Positions 10,839-22,964 of a DNA stretch of 64,000 bases are shown here, piece after piece. This DNA is from Corylus avellana. Its lineage: Eukaryota > Streptophyta > Magnoliopsida > Fagales > Betulaceae. The first letter of the stretch is position 1; every line of letters begins with the position of its first letter. The stretch spans positions 16,925,220 to 16,989,219 of the forward strand of contig NC_081546.1 of the NCBI RefSeq assembly GCF_901000735.1, read 5' to 3'. Under the pieces are notes generated by a model. The model was not told the origin of the DNA and did not search any database. It was given only the letters and a program-made list of their open reading frames with translations. Made by a program: the position numbers and the translations under genes.

Positions 10839-10938
10839 NNNNNNNNNNNNNNNNNNNNNNNNNNNNNNNNNNNNNNNNNNNNNNNNNNNNNNNNNNNNNN
10901 NNNNNNNNNNNNNNNNNNNNNNNNNNNNNNNNNNNNNN
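10839..10938. other. Assembly gap (100 N)
   Basis: Exactly 100 N. The left flank is inside the MULE right terminal repeat and the right flank is in the leader of a family A retroelement. At least 700 bp of MULE end plus a retroelement 5' LTR must be missing, so true size is larger than 100. Confidence 0.95.
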
Positions 10939-11049
10939 GTTTTGTGTTTCTGTGTCATTTTTCATTTTTGTTTATTTTAGTTCTTTAAAATTTTTTTTAA
11001 AAAATTGGTTATTGTTTTATGTGGGATATTTGCGTTTTTAAGAGTGAGA

Positions 11050-12394
11050 GTGAGCATGTATTCTTTGAATGATTTTAATTGGTTGCAACATGTTCCAATT
11101 ACTTGTAGGACACCCGCTCCTATCAACTCATCTCATCATTTTAACCCATATGAACCATGGTTATACTGCTCCAATCCTCCTCATCAGGTTGGAAATTGTC
11201 CATCCTTTGTACAATTTTCCAATTTTTCATATGACCAAATGAACACCAATTTCTCCAGTCCGGGGTTTGAATCAAATTCCAATTTTTATACCCTAGACTG
11301 GAGCAACCATTCTAATTTCTCGTGGCAAGCTCATGTTACGAGAAATTACGCTCCCTAACTTGATGAACTGCACCATCCTGAATATCTGCAGTTTGACAAC
11401 CAATCTTTCCATCCTTCATCCTACGACTATCAATCCTTCTTGGAAGACTCTCTCAAATTATGGTCGTGACATCTGAGCAACTGACTGGCCAATCCGCTGC
11501 TCAGATGTCACAACCAGAATTATCATTGGAAGACGCACTCAATGCGTTCAGGCAAACAGCCAACCAGGAACACTAAAGAAATAGCAAGGTTGGAAGGACA
11601 GGTTGATCATCTAATCTTGGAACTCAACAGAATCGACGAAGAGGAGCTTCAAAGTCAGGAGATGGGAAGAAGGCAATACATGATTGATGAGGATGACACC
11701 AACAATTCTTATCATGAGCATGTCCAAGCCACCACAACATTTGGGAGTGAGGAAGTCGTCAAGGAGATCGTTAATGAGCCAAGTCTTAAGGACCCATTGG
11801 GAGAGTGCTTTGCTCAATTTGGATGTGATCTAGACCTTGACAAGTTACTTGAGCAAGCTGATGCCTTATTGGATTCCACTCCTAAGATGCGTATTGAGAA
11901 TGGGGAAACCATTGAGATCTCATTCCCTAAACCATCTTCATTAGCAGCTAAGCCTCTCTTTGTTGATAGCTATGATGAGAGAGAAAAAGAGGAGCAGGTT
12001 GAGCACATTAAGCCCTCGTCAACTCCAAGTTTGTCCAATGATAAGGAAGTGAGTACTGAAGCTCATTCCTTCATCATTTTCCCTCTTGACACACAATGAG
12101 AAGTTAATAGTTACAAGAGAGGGAATCATTGATCCTTTTTGGGAGATAGACATAGCACATGGCTGGGAAAACTTTTTTGAACGTCATGCGAGGCCAAAAT
12201 TTTGTAAATCTATCCCCAAAAGATTTCAAGTGAAAAAATGGAGCCTTGAAGATAAAAGGGAAGTATTGAAACTCGGGGAATGCTACATTCTCTTAAAAAA
12301 TAGAGGGTGGAAGGGATTGGTTGGACATCTGAATGATCGGGGAAAGCACTGTAAACTTTCTTGTCCATTTTATTTTTCACATTTCAATTCATGA
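11050..12394 (+). pseudogene. Family A gag pseudogene, copy A2
   Basis: Plus-strand homologue of the gag at 49140, split into open pieces at 11005-11358, 11542-12099 and 12086-12394. The first zinc knuckle survives as LYCSNPPHQVGNC but its first Cys codon is TGG (Trp). Next come the SNFSW motif, a coiled-coil segment ending EGQVDHLILELNRIDEEEL, and an acidic region. The C-terminal block WKGLVGHLNDRGKHCK, found in all copies, closes it. The second zinc knuckle region is missing, so this copy carries an internal deletion. Frameshifts make it non-functional. Confidence 0.75.
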
Positions 12395-13371
12395 TTTCTT
12401 TCTCCTTTTTCATTTTTATTTCTCGTTATTTTATTTTCACTTTTAACAGCAACTGATTTGATGACACTTGTTCTGTGAGAAAATTTTGCTGTTAGTTTTT
12501 GTGATAGGTGTTTTGGTGTTCAAGTTTGGGAGACGCCCTGGCCTTTGCACACCTCGGGTTCCTCACCTCTCAGTATTGTATCTCTTGCCACATTGAGGAC
12601 AATGTGTCATGTAAGTTTGGGGGTGGGAAAGACATGACTGTCTATTTTTGTTTATCTTTTGTTGTTTATGTTTATTTTTATTTTTTAAATAAATAAATAA
12701 AATTATGCTATGTTGTTGATTATGCATGAGTTACACTGTGACTGTGGTTTTCATCTCATTAGCTTGTTTAACATCTTGAACACATCATGTCATTAGGAAT
12801 CTGAGTCTTTTGACTCATTTTTGGATTAGAGAGACTTCACATGTTTTACTTGATTATCACAAGCATTTTATCATAGAGTCTGTGAGGTATGAGATTGGAA
12901 TTGATTAGTGTGTGTCTTGAGATTTGTAGGATGAATTTTTGATGAATAACCTTGGCTTGAATAAAAAAAAAAAAAAAATCAGTTTGAGTTTCTCATTGAG
13001 TAACTGGACCTCTTGCCTCACTAAGCATTGAGTGTCATAGAAAAAGATGTGAAATTCAATTTGGTTGATTGTATGGCTAGTTGGGCTTCGTAGCCTGTTT
13101 GTTAAGCCCGCTAATGAGTAAGAACCATGTGTTTGTGTGAAAGTTCATGTTTACCAATAACATAGCCCTGAAAATGTTTGTGGGTATCATTGCTCTTAAA
13201 CCCTCACGAGACTTCACTCGTCCTCTAGGGATGCCTAGCGGTTTAAAAGGCTTGCTGCATATGCTAAATGCAATCATCTTTCCCACGAAAATGGACTTAT
13301 GTTTCATGCTTTGATTTTGTTTTAAATTTTGTTTTGCTAAGAAACTAGAAAAATGTCAGTTTGGGGGTATT
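12395..13371 (+). mobile_element. 3' untranslated region and polypurine tract of copy A2
   Basis: Non-coding. It contains two runs of the AAGTTTGGGGGT type (about 12613 and 13357); the second, CAGTTTGGGGGTATT, directly precedes the LTR and is the likely polypurine tract for plus-strand priming. Similar sequence occupies 50701-51279 and 56543-57860. Confidence 0.7.
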
Positions 13372-14567
13372 TGATGAGTGCCAAATATTGCATATTTGGA
13401 CCCCTTAATTTGCATTTGCTAAGCCTTTAGCTTTATTATTTTCTGATGTTTTGGTTAGTTTTGGTGTCTTAGTGTTTTTCATGTTGTTGAGAGAAAATTG
13501 CGGTCTTAATGTGAAAATTGCAAAGAAGAGGGAAAAAGTGGAATTCTGAAAATAGGATCAAGCACATCAAGGGCGCGCTTCAGCGCACTCCCGCATACAC
13601 CCAAGAAAGCAGTGCCTATGCGCTGCACCGCAGAAGAGCTGATATTTGCACTAGTGCTATCGAGCACACCTAGTGTGCGATCAAGCGCACTCGTCCAACC
13701 TGAAATCGCTGAAACCCTAAAATTAGCTTATAAATATCATAGTTTTCTAGGGACATGGGGGGAAGCCGCACAAGGGGCGCCGTTTAGTGTAGTTTTGACG
13801 TTTTCTTCGCATTTGAAGCCCTGAATTCGTTTCCCTTTGTACATTTTTAGTTTTCATGAATTCATTTATCAATTATATGATGTTTGTAGTCATGAGAGGC
13901 TAAATCCTTCAACTAAGGTTAAGGATGAAGCCTCATAGATGAGTAGCAACAATTAATTTTCATGTACATTGATATTTTCCATTGATAAGAATCGTATTTC
14001 TCATTGTTCTATTTCTATTTCAATTAATTGTTAATCACTTTTAATCGATTGCTTGCTTTGTTTGTTATATATTTGATATCCATTGTCTTTTGTTCAACTG
14101 ATACATCAGATCTTTTGGTTTATTTTGAATATCCCTTGTGATTTGTGCAAAGCATGAATCAATCGAATGTTTTGAACTAAATCGGATATCCTTTGTGATT
14201 TGTACAAAGAACGGATACTTTGGATGTTTTGATACATTTGTTTTGCAAAAATAGAGCATACATAAAATGTGTTGTTTGAAACGTCAGAAAATATTGATGA
14301 ACATGAAAGTTGTTGCAATGAGTTTGTGAAGGCTAATTCCAATACCTTAGTATTTTATCCATTTTTTAATTTCATTTTGTTTCAATTCATGTTTGCTTGT
14401 TTTCAATTTACAAAAATCACACAAATTTGGAACTAGGTTAAAATAGGATTAGTTTAGATAGAAGTTTATTTACACGAACACAATTCCATGTGGATTTGAC
14501 CTCGCACTTGCAAAAGCTATATTGAAAACGAATTGTGCACTTATGAGTAGCATTAAAACTCACAACA
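13372..14567 (+). mobile_element. 3' LTR of family A copy A2
   Basis: 1,196 bp from TGATGAGTGCCAAATATTGC to ...CTCACAACA. It has a CG-palindrome cluster (13565-13690), a TATAAATA box at 13729-13736, and an iterated phrase related to GATATCCCTTGTGATTTGT at about 14075-14220. The U3 differs from those of the LTRs at 51380 and 57861, although the ends are alike. Confidence 0.85.
13565..13690. promoter_or_regulatory. GCGATCGC-type palindrome cluster upstream of A2 TATA box
   Basis: Imperfect palindromes (GCGCGCTTCAGCGCACTC, GTGCGATCAAGCGCACTC) lie about 40-165 bp upstream of TATAAATA at 13729. The placement matches a proximal promoter; the function is inferred only. Confidence 0.6.
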
Positions 14568-14589
14568 ATAGCGACGACGCCGACCGCAC

Positions 14590-15676
14590 TTATGACCGCA
14601 CCTGCTTCAGGGTTTACAAGGCCCTGCATAGGTATCAGGCCTTCTACAAAGGGCGAAAGATTATAGTTGAGTGAGCAATCAACATGGTTGATGTAGCTAA
14701 GAGAGCTCCATGGGTACAGAAGGTACTAGACGCCCAGGGTTGGACAGACAAGGTGGTGGATCAGCGTCCCGCAGTCGAGGAGCTGGTCCACGAGTTCTAC
14801 GCCAATATCCACATGAGGTGCGGTGACTCTTTTCATACTTGGCTTAGAGGCACACTTATCATAGTGATCACCCGCATTACCAGGGGTACCATGAGTACGT
14901 GACCTTGAATATCCGTGGCCAGTCGACAGCCTTCCCATTTGTGCTCAGTTGGTTGAGTGTTTTACCAATGGGCTTCCCCATCAGATGGAAATGGAGGGAG
15001 AAGGAGGTTTCTAGATCAGTGACCTCAAGAGCGATAAAGCCAGTGCATCTACCGTATCATGGTCAGCCGGATATTTCTGGTAGTGAGCCTCACATCCATC
15101 ACCATCAAGCGAGCTCGTTGTCTTTATGCGCTTTTGATAGAGGCCTCCATCGATTTCAGCTCATTGGTCACGACGACGATAATGAGAGTATGATTAGTGG
15201 ATCAGATCACCACCCTATCGTATGGAGCCTTAGTCACTTGGATCACCGAGCACGCCGAAGTATCCACTAGGGGCCTGAAGGAGCTACAGCCATCCAAGGG
15301 GCCCATAACCTCGCAATTCCTCAGCGCGACCAATGCTCACCTTCGAGAAGCTGAGCTAGAGCAGAGACCACCGTGGCCCTCGAGAACAACCCGAGCTGAT
15401 AGGGCATCTTCGTTTGTGGGCCATGATGAGCATGTGAGTCGTATGGCAGAGACGCTTCGAGAGCTGCAGCGATCTCTCCAGGAACTACATGCAGCACGAG
15501 TAGAGGATCATGCCACTCTTGTCCAACTGCAGAACCACTTGATGGGATCCTTTGAAGTCAAGGATTACGACATCCATAGTTCGAACGTCAATCTGGGGAG
15601 AGGGAGCCCGAGTGCGAGAGGTACACCAAGTCAAGGATTTGTAGAGCCTAGCCCCAGGAGACGATCCCACTCTTAG
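14590..15676 (+). pseudogene. Retroelement ORF with plant-transposon domain, degenerate
   Basis: Fragments read RVYKALHRYQAFYKGRKI, then VVDQRPAVEELVHEFYANI, then YGALVTWITEHAEVS, then a coiled-coil tail (MAETLRELQRSLQELHAARVEDHATLVQLQ). The HEFYANI motif and domain order match the ORF at 39163-40071 and the Pfam family called putative plant transposon protein. Stops at 14671 and 14900 and frame changes break it. Base composition is clearly more GC-rich than the neighbouring LTRs. Which element it belonged to (family E or another) is uncertain. Confidence 0.6.
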
Positions 15677-16052
15677 AGCACTCTTGCGTTGTCTTTTCCT
15701 TTTGAAAGTCCACCGCGGCAGTGGCAATTTTGTATGTTTTGGCTACATTATAAGTCCACCTTGGTGGTGGCAATTTTGATGTACGTTGACTTATTATGCT
15801 TCTCCTTATTCTTAGGTGTAATGTATGACTTGCTTAGCTATGCTTGGTAATGGAAATTTGTATGCGGCTATTTCTTCCTTCTTTCCTTGGATTTAATTAT
15901 GGAGGCCAATCTTTTCAAAACCTTATGTTCCTTATCAACCATTTTTTTCTATCCAAACTCTTAATTGTTTTTGAAAACCTTCTCTACCAGGAGGATCTTG
16001 TTTATTACTGGAACCAAATTTTGAGGACGAAATTCTTATAAGGGGGGCAGAG
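15677..16052 (+). mobile_element. Ty3/gypsy (family E) internal 3' end and polypurine tract
   Basis: The terminal phrase TTTTGAGGACGAAATTCTTA followed by TAAGGGGGGCAGAG at 16039-16052 is the standard 3' end of Tekay/Del-type chromoviruses just before the LTR. No chromodomain or integrase remains upstream. Two copies of 'aagtccaccNNGGnNgtggcaattttg' (about 15706 and 15751) form a small direct repeat. Confidence 0.75.
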
Positions 16053-16329
16053 TGTAATACCCCGATAAAAATGATTGTTTTTATTAAAAGATTTTCTACA
16101 AAGAACGGTTAAAGGATTTATGAAAAACCCAGTTTTATAACAAAGAACCTAAGCCTACTCTTATAGCCTAAAAACTCCTAAATTCATTTGAAGCATAAGC
16201 GCAAGCTTAACCCTTACTAACCATATATACGCTAGGGTTGCCAAACGTACGCCCTTGTCTCTAGTACTAGACGTACGATGGGGGACCACCGTACCTGCGC
16301 CTCTAACTTATAGTGTGGACTACGATGGG

Positions 16330-17595
16330 TGTTAAGTGCTAAAATATCCATATTTTAGCTCTTTAATTTATATTTGTTAATTCCTTAGTTGTGTTAGTTT
16401 ATGCAATTTTACTTCCTTTTTGTGTTTTTATAGGTCATGGAAGAAAATGAGGCATTCCTGGATATTTTGGATTTAAAGTGTAAATTGGCTGGAATTGCGA
16501 TCGAGCGCAAAAGACCTAGGCTCGAGCGCACCAGTGCTCGAGTGCCCAACACCAAGATCAATCGCAGGTGTGCGATCAAGCGCACCACCCCTACGATCAA
16601 GCGCACCCGTGCGCCAAAGAATAGTGTGGCGGCTGACCTTATTTTGGAAAGAGCCTTAGGGTTTATTTTACAATTTCTAGGGTTTCTAAGTGGATCTAGG
16701 TTTCCCCTAACCTCTATAAATAGGCCTGTAAACATAGAAAAAGATACACAATCTCTAGGAGAAGAATTTGCGGCTCTTCAAGAAGCTGTTTTTCGGGTTT
16801 ATTCTTTTCCTATTTATTTTGTTATGAAGATGATTAGTATCAAACTTATATGTAACTAAATACTTTAGTAGGGCTAGATTGAAGTCCTAATCATGTCTCT
16901 TTAATATTTCAATATTGGCGCCTTTGTGTTAAGCATATTGTGATGCTTAACTTGATTATTTACTGCTTTATTGAATTCCTTATATGACTGTGTGTGGCGA
17001 GCATATGCATGTAGTATAGATTAGTTACTTAAGTCCATTTGGATGACCGAGTGCTGGGCTTAGTAGAGTAACAAAAGATATCTTTGCGGATTCTTGGGAT
17101 AATCAACATAGGGAACCAGGAGTATACACCCTTGCCCTAGGCCTCATGTGTTTGTCGATTTCCATTGAATTTATGCTTTATTAAAGAACAACTTAGTATA
17201 CACCCATGCTAAATCCTTTGAGAAAGAAAAGAATTAGAGTATACAGCCATGCCTAATTTGTTGCTTGGGGAGATTAATAGCTTAAGGAGTATACACCCAT
17301 GCACTTAGGTTGGCAAACATTAAGTAATCTCGATATGATTAGAACATTGGCATATTGTTATATTATTTGAGTATGATTAGTGGTGGATATCAAAGCCCTA
17401 CCTTTTATCTTTATTGAATAAAAAATCAATCTTTTCTCTTATTTTAACTGTGCAATTAATTTTAATCAAAATTTACCAATCCTCGTAGGAATGATCTCGT
17501 ACTTGCGCCCTATACTACTATTTTGATCTTGTGCACTTGCGAGTTAAAACGTACCGATTATTATCCAGTAATTTAGGTAAATATTCGACACAATA
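16330..17595 (+). mobile_element. Family B solo LTR with 5-bp target duplication
   Basis: 1,266 bp starting TGTTAAGTGCTAAAATATCC and ending ATTCGACACAATA, inserted in the family E LTR. The target duplication ATGGG is perfect (16325-16329 and 17596-17600). The terminal CA has become TA. Inside are the CG-palindrome cluster (16497-16615), TATAAATA at 16715-16722 and four copies of the AGTATACACCCATGCC-type motif (17110-17310). Such solo LTRs arise by recombination between the two LTRs of a full element. Confidence 0.9.
16497..16615. promoter_or_regulatory. GCGATCGAGCGC palindrome cluster upstream of solo-LTR TATA box
   Basis: Six imperfect palindromes in 120 bp, including TTGCGATCGAGCGCAA and GTGCGATCAAGCGCAC, end about 100 bp before TATAAATA at 16715. 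Same motif type as in the LTRs at 13372, 36324 and 42340. Confidence 0.7.
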
Positions 17596-18466
17596 ATGGG
17601 GGGCCACCGTATGTACGCTACTTTTCGGTTGACCACTGGTTAATGATTGTACGTATGATGCATCTTTTGGACCGTTGAATAAACAGTAACGGATGTACGC
17701 CCAAAAGTACCGGACTTCTGCTACTTTTCAAAATAGTTGGTAGCGCCCTCAGCTTTTCTGGCCTATAAATACCGACCCCAACCACCCCTTTGAAACCAGC
17801 ATTCTGCCCCCAGGCTCTCTGGAATCACTTGTGTGAGTGTCTTGTAAGTTTTGTGATTCGGGAGAGAGAAAGAAGAAAGCTTGTGCTCTTGCCTTTTTCC
17901 AAGGTAATCCCTTACCTATTCTAATCCTCTTGTTGTCATCATTATTTCCTTTCTACATGTTCTGAGCACCCTGTTAAAGTTCTTGTATATTTTCTTACAA
18001 AATCAAGAAATGTTTCCAAAAAAGTTTTAAAAGTTTCTTTGATTCCTTGTATTGCATGATATTAGTTTTCTTATGATACATATGTTTATTTAATAGCCTA
18101 GGAGGAGATATGATAGCCTATAGGTATGGTATAGAAATGTTTCCTAAGGGATATGGTACTCCCTTAGGAGCTTTTGGCCAAAATGCCTACTCACTGACTA
18201 GACGGTTGCTAGAATCCCAAAGGTGGCACAGTTGCCACAATAGACTTTGCTTTAATGGTTATCAAGTTTGTTAGTTGCACCATGTCTTAATTTCGAGGAA
18301 TATACTTGTCCATTTCATGATTTAATAGTTTTTCTCAGATTTATATCACCTTTCTATACATTAACTCTGATAATGCTTAGAGGGGCGATTCCTCATTTAG
18401 CCAAAACTTGGTTTAATTGGGGTAAACCCTATCAGGTTAACCAAGGCTAATTTTGGGAGCATTACA

Positions 18467-18602
18467 GATTGTGACTCAAATTGTTGAGCCTAATGTAATT
18501 GAGGTTGAGATAGAGAAAATTGTAATGTTATGAAATTTGTGCCATGTTTCAATTGTGCATCATATTCAATTTTATTTGTCATTTAGGTGAGACCCTACTG
18601 AT

Positions 18603-18633
<31 letters not shown>

Positions 18634-19858
18634 GGAGGTGGAACTTAGAAGGTTGAAATGGTTGGAACAACACTTCATAGAGTTTGCCAATGCAAGTTCT
18701 GTACTTCTAGGCAACGAACCCACATGCTCTGTTTTGGAAAGGTATTTCAAGCATTTACAATTGTGCCATCTAATTGTATGTCATTTCAACTCAACCCTTA
18801 TTATGTAAAAAAGCTACATTAAACAAATTGAATTTAATCTTAGTAGTAGGTACAAGAGCATATACTTCATAATTGGGGTTGTCAACAGCATAAATTTTTA
18901 CATAGTTTCATGTATCTGGCACTGTATTGTAAATAATGGATTGCATTTCATTGGCTTCAATTTGTATGCAATGTTTTTAAGGGTTATAGAACAAATATAC
19001 ATTGTTAGTGAATATTACCAAAACCATGTTCTTTCTATATATATTGATTGATTGAAAAATGAGAGAATTCGAACAAGTATAGATTGATTTCTTAACTTCA
19101 TTTGCCCAGAACAAGTATAGAACAAATATACATTGTTATGTAAGGTTTGGAAGGTCATAGTTGTTAGTGTTTTGCTTATTCTAATTATTTTGGATCCTTT
19201 GATTTTAATCTATATGTATACGGCGCATTGCAGAGACATGGTTTGTGCCGCTTCTTTTCACGGCTTGATCCCCCAACTTGTCATCACGGAATAGAGTTAT
19301 TATCAGTAAAGATGAGAAGAATGAAGTTGGAGAACAAAAATTACATGCATAAAGCAAACGAGAAATGTTTGAAGTTTAGATTGTAACTTTTTTTGGTTGT
19401 TTGTACCTCTTTGAGGATGAAGATAAAAGAACAAAATATATACCTTTCTTGAAGTAATCTAATACTTGAAAGTTGATACTCAAGTAAGGGAGTTGATTTG
19501 ATGTGTGATGGGAGTTGATGTGTAACAGAGTTGGACGTTTAGTGTGTAAATGTAATAAAATTTACATTGTTATACGCCTCTTAAATCAATGCCTACCTTT
19601 GTGCACTAGTTTGAAGTTGCATAACAGTGTGTGTGGTGCACATTTGACTAGTAGAGTAACAGTGAACACAAAAATAGGATTCATACAAGACAACAAACAT
19701 TCTATAATAAATAATAGGATTCAACTTTATCTAATGATATGTCAAAGGAAGAAAGAACAACAAAACACATAATTCACTAAAAAGAATTTAGCATTAACCT
19801 GGAAAAGATTATCTTCTTCACATAGAAAGAACATGCAAGCTTTAGGAGGAAAACTCGT
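18467..19858. other. Intergenic DNA, no gene recognised
   Basis: AT-rich with a (TA)n tract at 18607-18633. Short frames only. It probably includes the pre-insertion host sequence of the neighbouring retroelements. Confidence 0.5.
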
Positions 19859-22052
19859 TGTTAAGTGCCAAAATATTCATATTTTTAGCCCTTAACTTAC
19901 ATGTTTTAATCTTTTAATTTTAGTTAATTCATGTTATTTTACTTCCTTTCTGTATTTTCTTTGTTTTATAGGTTCTTGGAAGAAAAGAAAGCGTTTCCGA
20001 AAAAGTTTGAAGCTTAAAGGGCAAATTGGGAAGACCTAGAAAATATGGTTAAGCTTAACCAATCATGATTAAAGTTTAATCAAATAAAGAAAATGATTAA
20101 ATCGAAATTTCTCAAATTGGAGTTAAAATTGGATTGGAGGTGTTGTGCAAATTATCCACCTAAATTAATAGGTAAATAATTGTATGTTTTACCTGCAAGT
20201 GCACAAGGTCAAGATAGTAGTATATGGTGCAAGTACGGGATCATTCCTACGAGGATTGCTGAATTTATGTTTAAAAATAAATTCCTTAAGTGAAAACAAA
20301 GATTGATTGTTAAAGTGATGATAATAAAAGGTAGGGCTTTAATATCCACCACTAATTATATTTAGCTATATAACGATATGCCAATGCTTTGATCATGTTA
20401 TGCATACTTAATGTTTGCCAACCTAAAGGTATGGGTGTTTACTCCTTAAGCTATTGATTTTCCTAAGTAACGAATTAGGCATGAGTGTCTACTCTAATTC
20501 TTTTATTTCTTAATGGATTTAGTATAGGTATCTACTAAGTTGTTCTTTAAGAAAGCATGAATCTGTGGAAATCGACAAACACATGAGGCCTAGGGCATGA
20601 GTGTCTACTCCCGGTTCTTTTCTTTCTTAAAGGATTTAGTATGGGTGTCTACTAAGTTGTTCTTTAAGAAAACATGAATCTGTGGAAATCGACAAACACA
20701 TGAGGCCTAGGGCATGGGTGTCTACTCCCAGTTCTTTTCTTTCTTAAAGGATTTAGTATGAGTGTCTACTAAGTTATTCTTTAAGAAAGCATGAATCTGT
20801 GGAAATCGACAAACACATGAGGCCTAGGACATGGGTGTTTATCAGGAGGCAAAAATTGGATTCTGCATACCTCTCGGTATTTTGACCATAACTTTCAGCT
20901 CAAATATCCAATTGAGGTGATTCAAGCAGTATTGGAAAGCTAACTTAAAATGATACAAATCATTATGAAATATCATTTTCCCAATTCAGAGCGTCACAAG
21001 GCCAAAATCGCCCTGCAAGATGGGACCGCAATTCTGAGCGAATCCTATTCCGATTTGGACTTGGGTTTTCTTTATCCTAATTGGACTTGGACTTAAATCT
21101 CCGGAATTCCTAGGATTACTAGGGCTTCTAGGACTCTTCTAAGTCCTATAAATAGACCTCTAAGCCTCATAATTCAATAGACAATTGGATGGAGACAACT
21201 TTGGGGAGAGGAATTGGAGGCTACTTCTAGGAGCGGTTTTTCGGTTCTTTCTTTCCCTTTTCTTTTTAGTTTTATTTTCATTATGTGTAAGTAAATCTTT
21301 AGGAGGGCTAGATTGAAGTCCTAATTATGTTTATTTAATATTTCAATATTGGCGCCTTTGTGATAATCATATTGTGTTGCTTAACTTGATTAATTCCTGC
21401 TTTCATGAATTCCTCATATGTATGTGATTGGCCATTATATGCATGTGGTATGGATTATTTAATTAAATCAATTTGGATGACCGAGTCCTGGGTTTAATAA
21501 GAGTAACAAAAGATATCCACACTTGATTCTTGGGTTAATCAACATGGAGAACCAGGAGTAGACACCCATGCCCTAAGCCTCATGTGTTTGTCGATTTCCA
21601 CAGATTTATGCTTTCTTAAAGAACAACTTAGTAGACACCCATGCTAAATCCTTTAAAAAAGAAAAGAATTAGAGTAGACACCCATGCCTAATTCGTTGCT
21701 TAGGGAAATCAATAGCTTAAAGAGTAGACACCCATACCCTTAGGTTGGCAAACATTAGGTATTCACAATATGATTGGATCATTGACATATTGTTATATTA
21801 TCTAAGCATGATAAGTGGTGGATATCAAAGCCCTACCTTTACCTTTTCATTTATCTTTGTATCTTTTTATTTCTTTTTCACAATATCAATTCAGTGACAA
21901 GTTGAAATTTTTAATTAATTCTAAATGAAATCACAATCTCCGTGGGTTCGACCTCGTACTTGCTGCACTATACTATTGTTTTGATCTTGTACACTTGCGA
22001 GTTAAAACGTACTAAATATTATCTATTAATTTAGGTAGTATTTGGCACAACA
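19859..22052 (+). mobile_element. Rearranged family B LTR containing an inverted LTR piece
   Basis: Starts TGTTAAGTGCCAAAATATTC, ends GTATTTGGCACAACA, and is flanked by CTCGT (19854-19858) and CTCAT (22053-22057), a near-perfect 5-bp duplication. A single LTR should be about 1.3 kb; here 20148-20841 is an inverted partial LTR (starting TGTTGTGCAAATTATCC) inserted within the plus-strand LTR. It carries a 117-bp triplication. The TATAAATA box is at 21147-21154. The U3 lacks CG palindromes and instead resembles the one at 58030-58400. Confidence 0.75.
20517..20841 (+). repeat. 117-bp tandem repeat, about 2.8 copies
   Basis: Units start at 20517, 20634 and 20751, each beginning ATTTAGTAT and containing AATCTGTGGAAATCGACAAA and ACATGAGGCCTAGG. 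Two or three substitutions separate the units. The matching LTR segments elsewhere (36650-36760, 42715-42810) hold this sequence once. Confidence 0.85.
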
Positions 22053-22950
22053 CTCATTGCCAATATTGTGGGAACCATTTAAAATTCATTTGATGCATAA
22101 TAAGTTTGAATATGATGGCTAACAAATTCTATAAGTTTGAATATGTTTTATTTACCAAACATACATTTCAACCAAGATACAACATACAATGACCCAAGCT
22201 CATCAATTCTAATATATTGCCAAAAACAAAAAGAATACCACAACTTTCCACAAACTGCCAAAAAAAGAAGGAAAAAACTGCAAATGAAGAACATAAATAA
22301 CAGAGGAGATGGAAGGAAATAACCTGAATTAGAGTAGAGAATAAATCATAACACAACACAAGCCATGGCATTTGGGAAGCAAGGCTTACAAATGAACCTA
22401 AACTTCTAAATTTAGGGATTAAATAATTATTGCTTGTAATTTATGTGACCACATTTATAGAACAAAGGGAAGTGCTATATTGCAAGGCCTACAACTCGGA
22501 TTTCTGATTTTTTTTTTTTTTTTTTAGAATCTCTTTCTCTTTTAAGATGCTTTTAGTTTTTAATTTAGTGCTTCAAATAAAGTTACTAAAGTTAAAAATA
22601 ATTCTCAATCTACTTTTCATCCAATTTGATATATGAAGATAGAAAGTAAGTTATTTACATGCAAGTTTAGAATGCTGGGCTAGGCTTTAGGTCATGCTTC
22701 GAGTGAAACTTGCATTGAAGAATAGTGAATTTTCCACTCACATCTGCTATGCATTTGAATGGTCTTGTAAATGCAATTTCTTAATTCATAAACATATATT
22801 TAGTAGGTAACTATCAATTACAAGCTATTAGTGCAAAAAAAGAAAAAAGAAACTTAATAGCTCTTTAATGACCCAATTGCTTTCTTTGGAATCTGCTCCA
22901 TCACATCATACAACCACTCTTTGCATATGAGTCTGTCATTGTAGTGGAAA
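22053..22950. other. Intergenic DNA, no gene recognised
   Basis: AT-rich sequence with homopolymer tracts and no supportable coding region or repeat boundary. Confidence 0.5.
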
Positions 22951-22964
22951 ACATAAAGCATCAC

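Larger units (their letters stand above)
16053..18466 (+). mobile_element. 3' LTR of family E gypsy element, split by a solo LTR
   Basis: Starts TGTAATACCCCGATAAAAATG directly after the polypurine tract and ends GGGAGCATTACA. Without the nested insertion it is about 1.14 kb. It has ACGTACG-type palindromes on both sides of the insertion, a TATAAATA box at 17764-17771, and a pyrimidine-rich transcribed region after it. A related fragment is at 46613-47037. Confidence 0.75.

Noticed and set aside
10690..10980. Open frames running through the N-gaps (also at 33527, 53385-53826 and 55589-55870)
   Set aside because: They are open only because N codons hide stops; the sequence on each side belongs to different elements.
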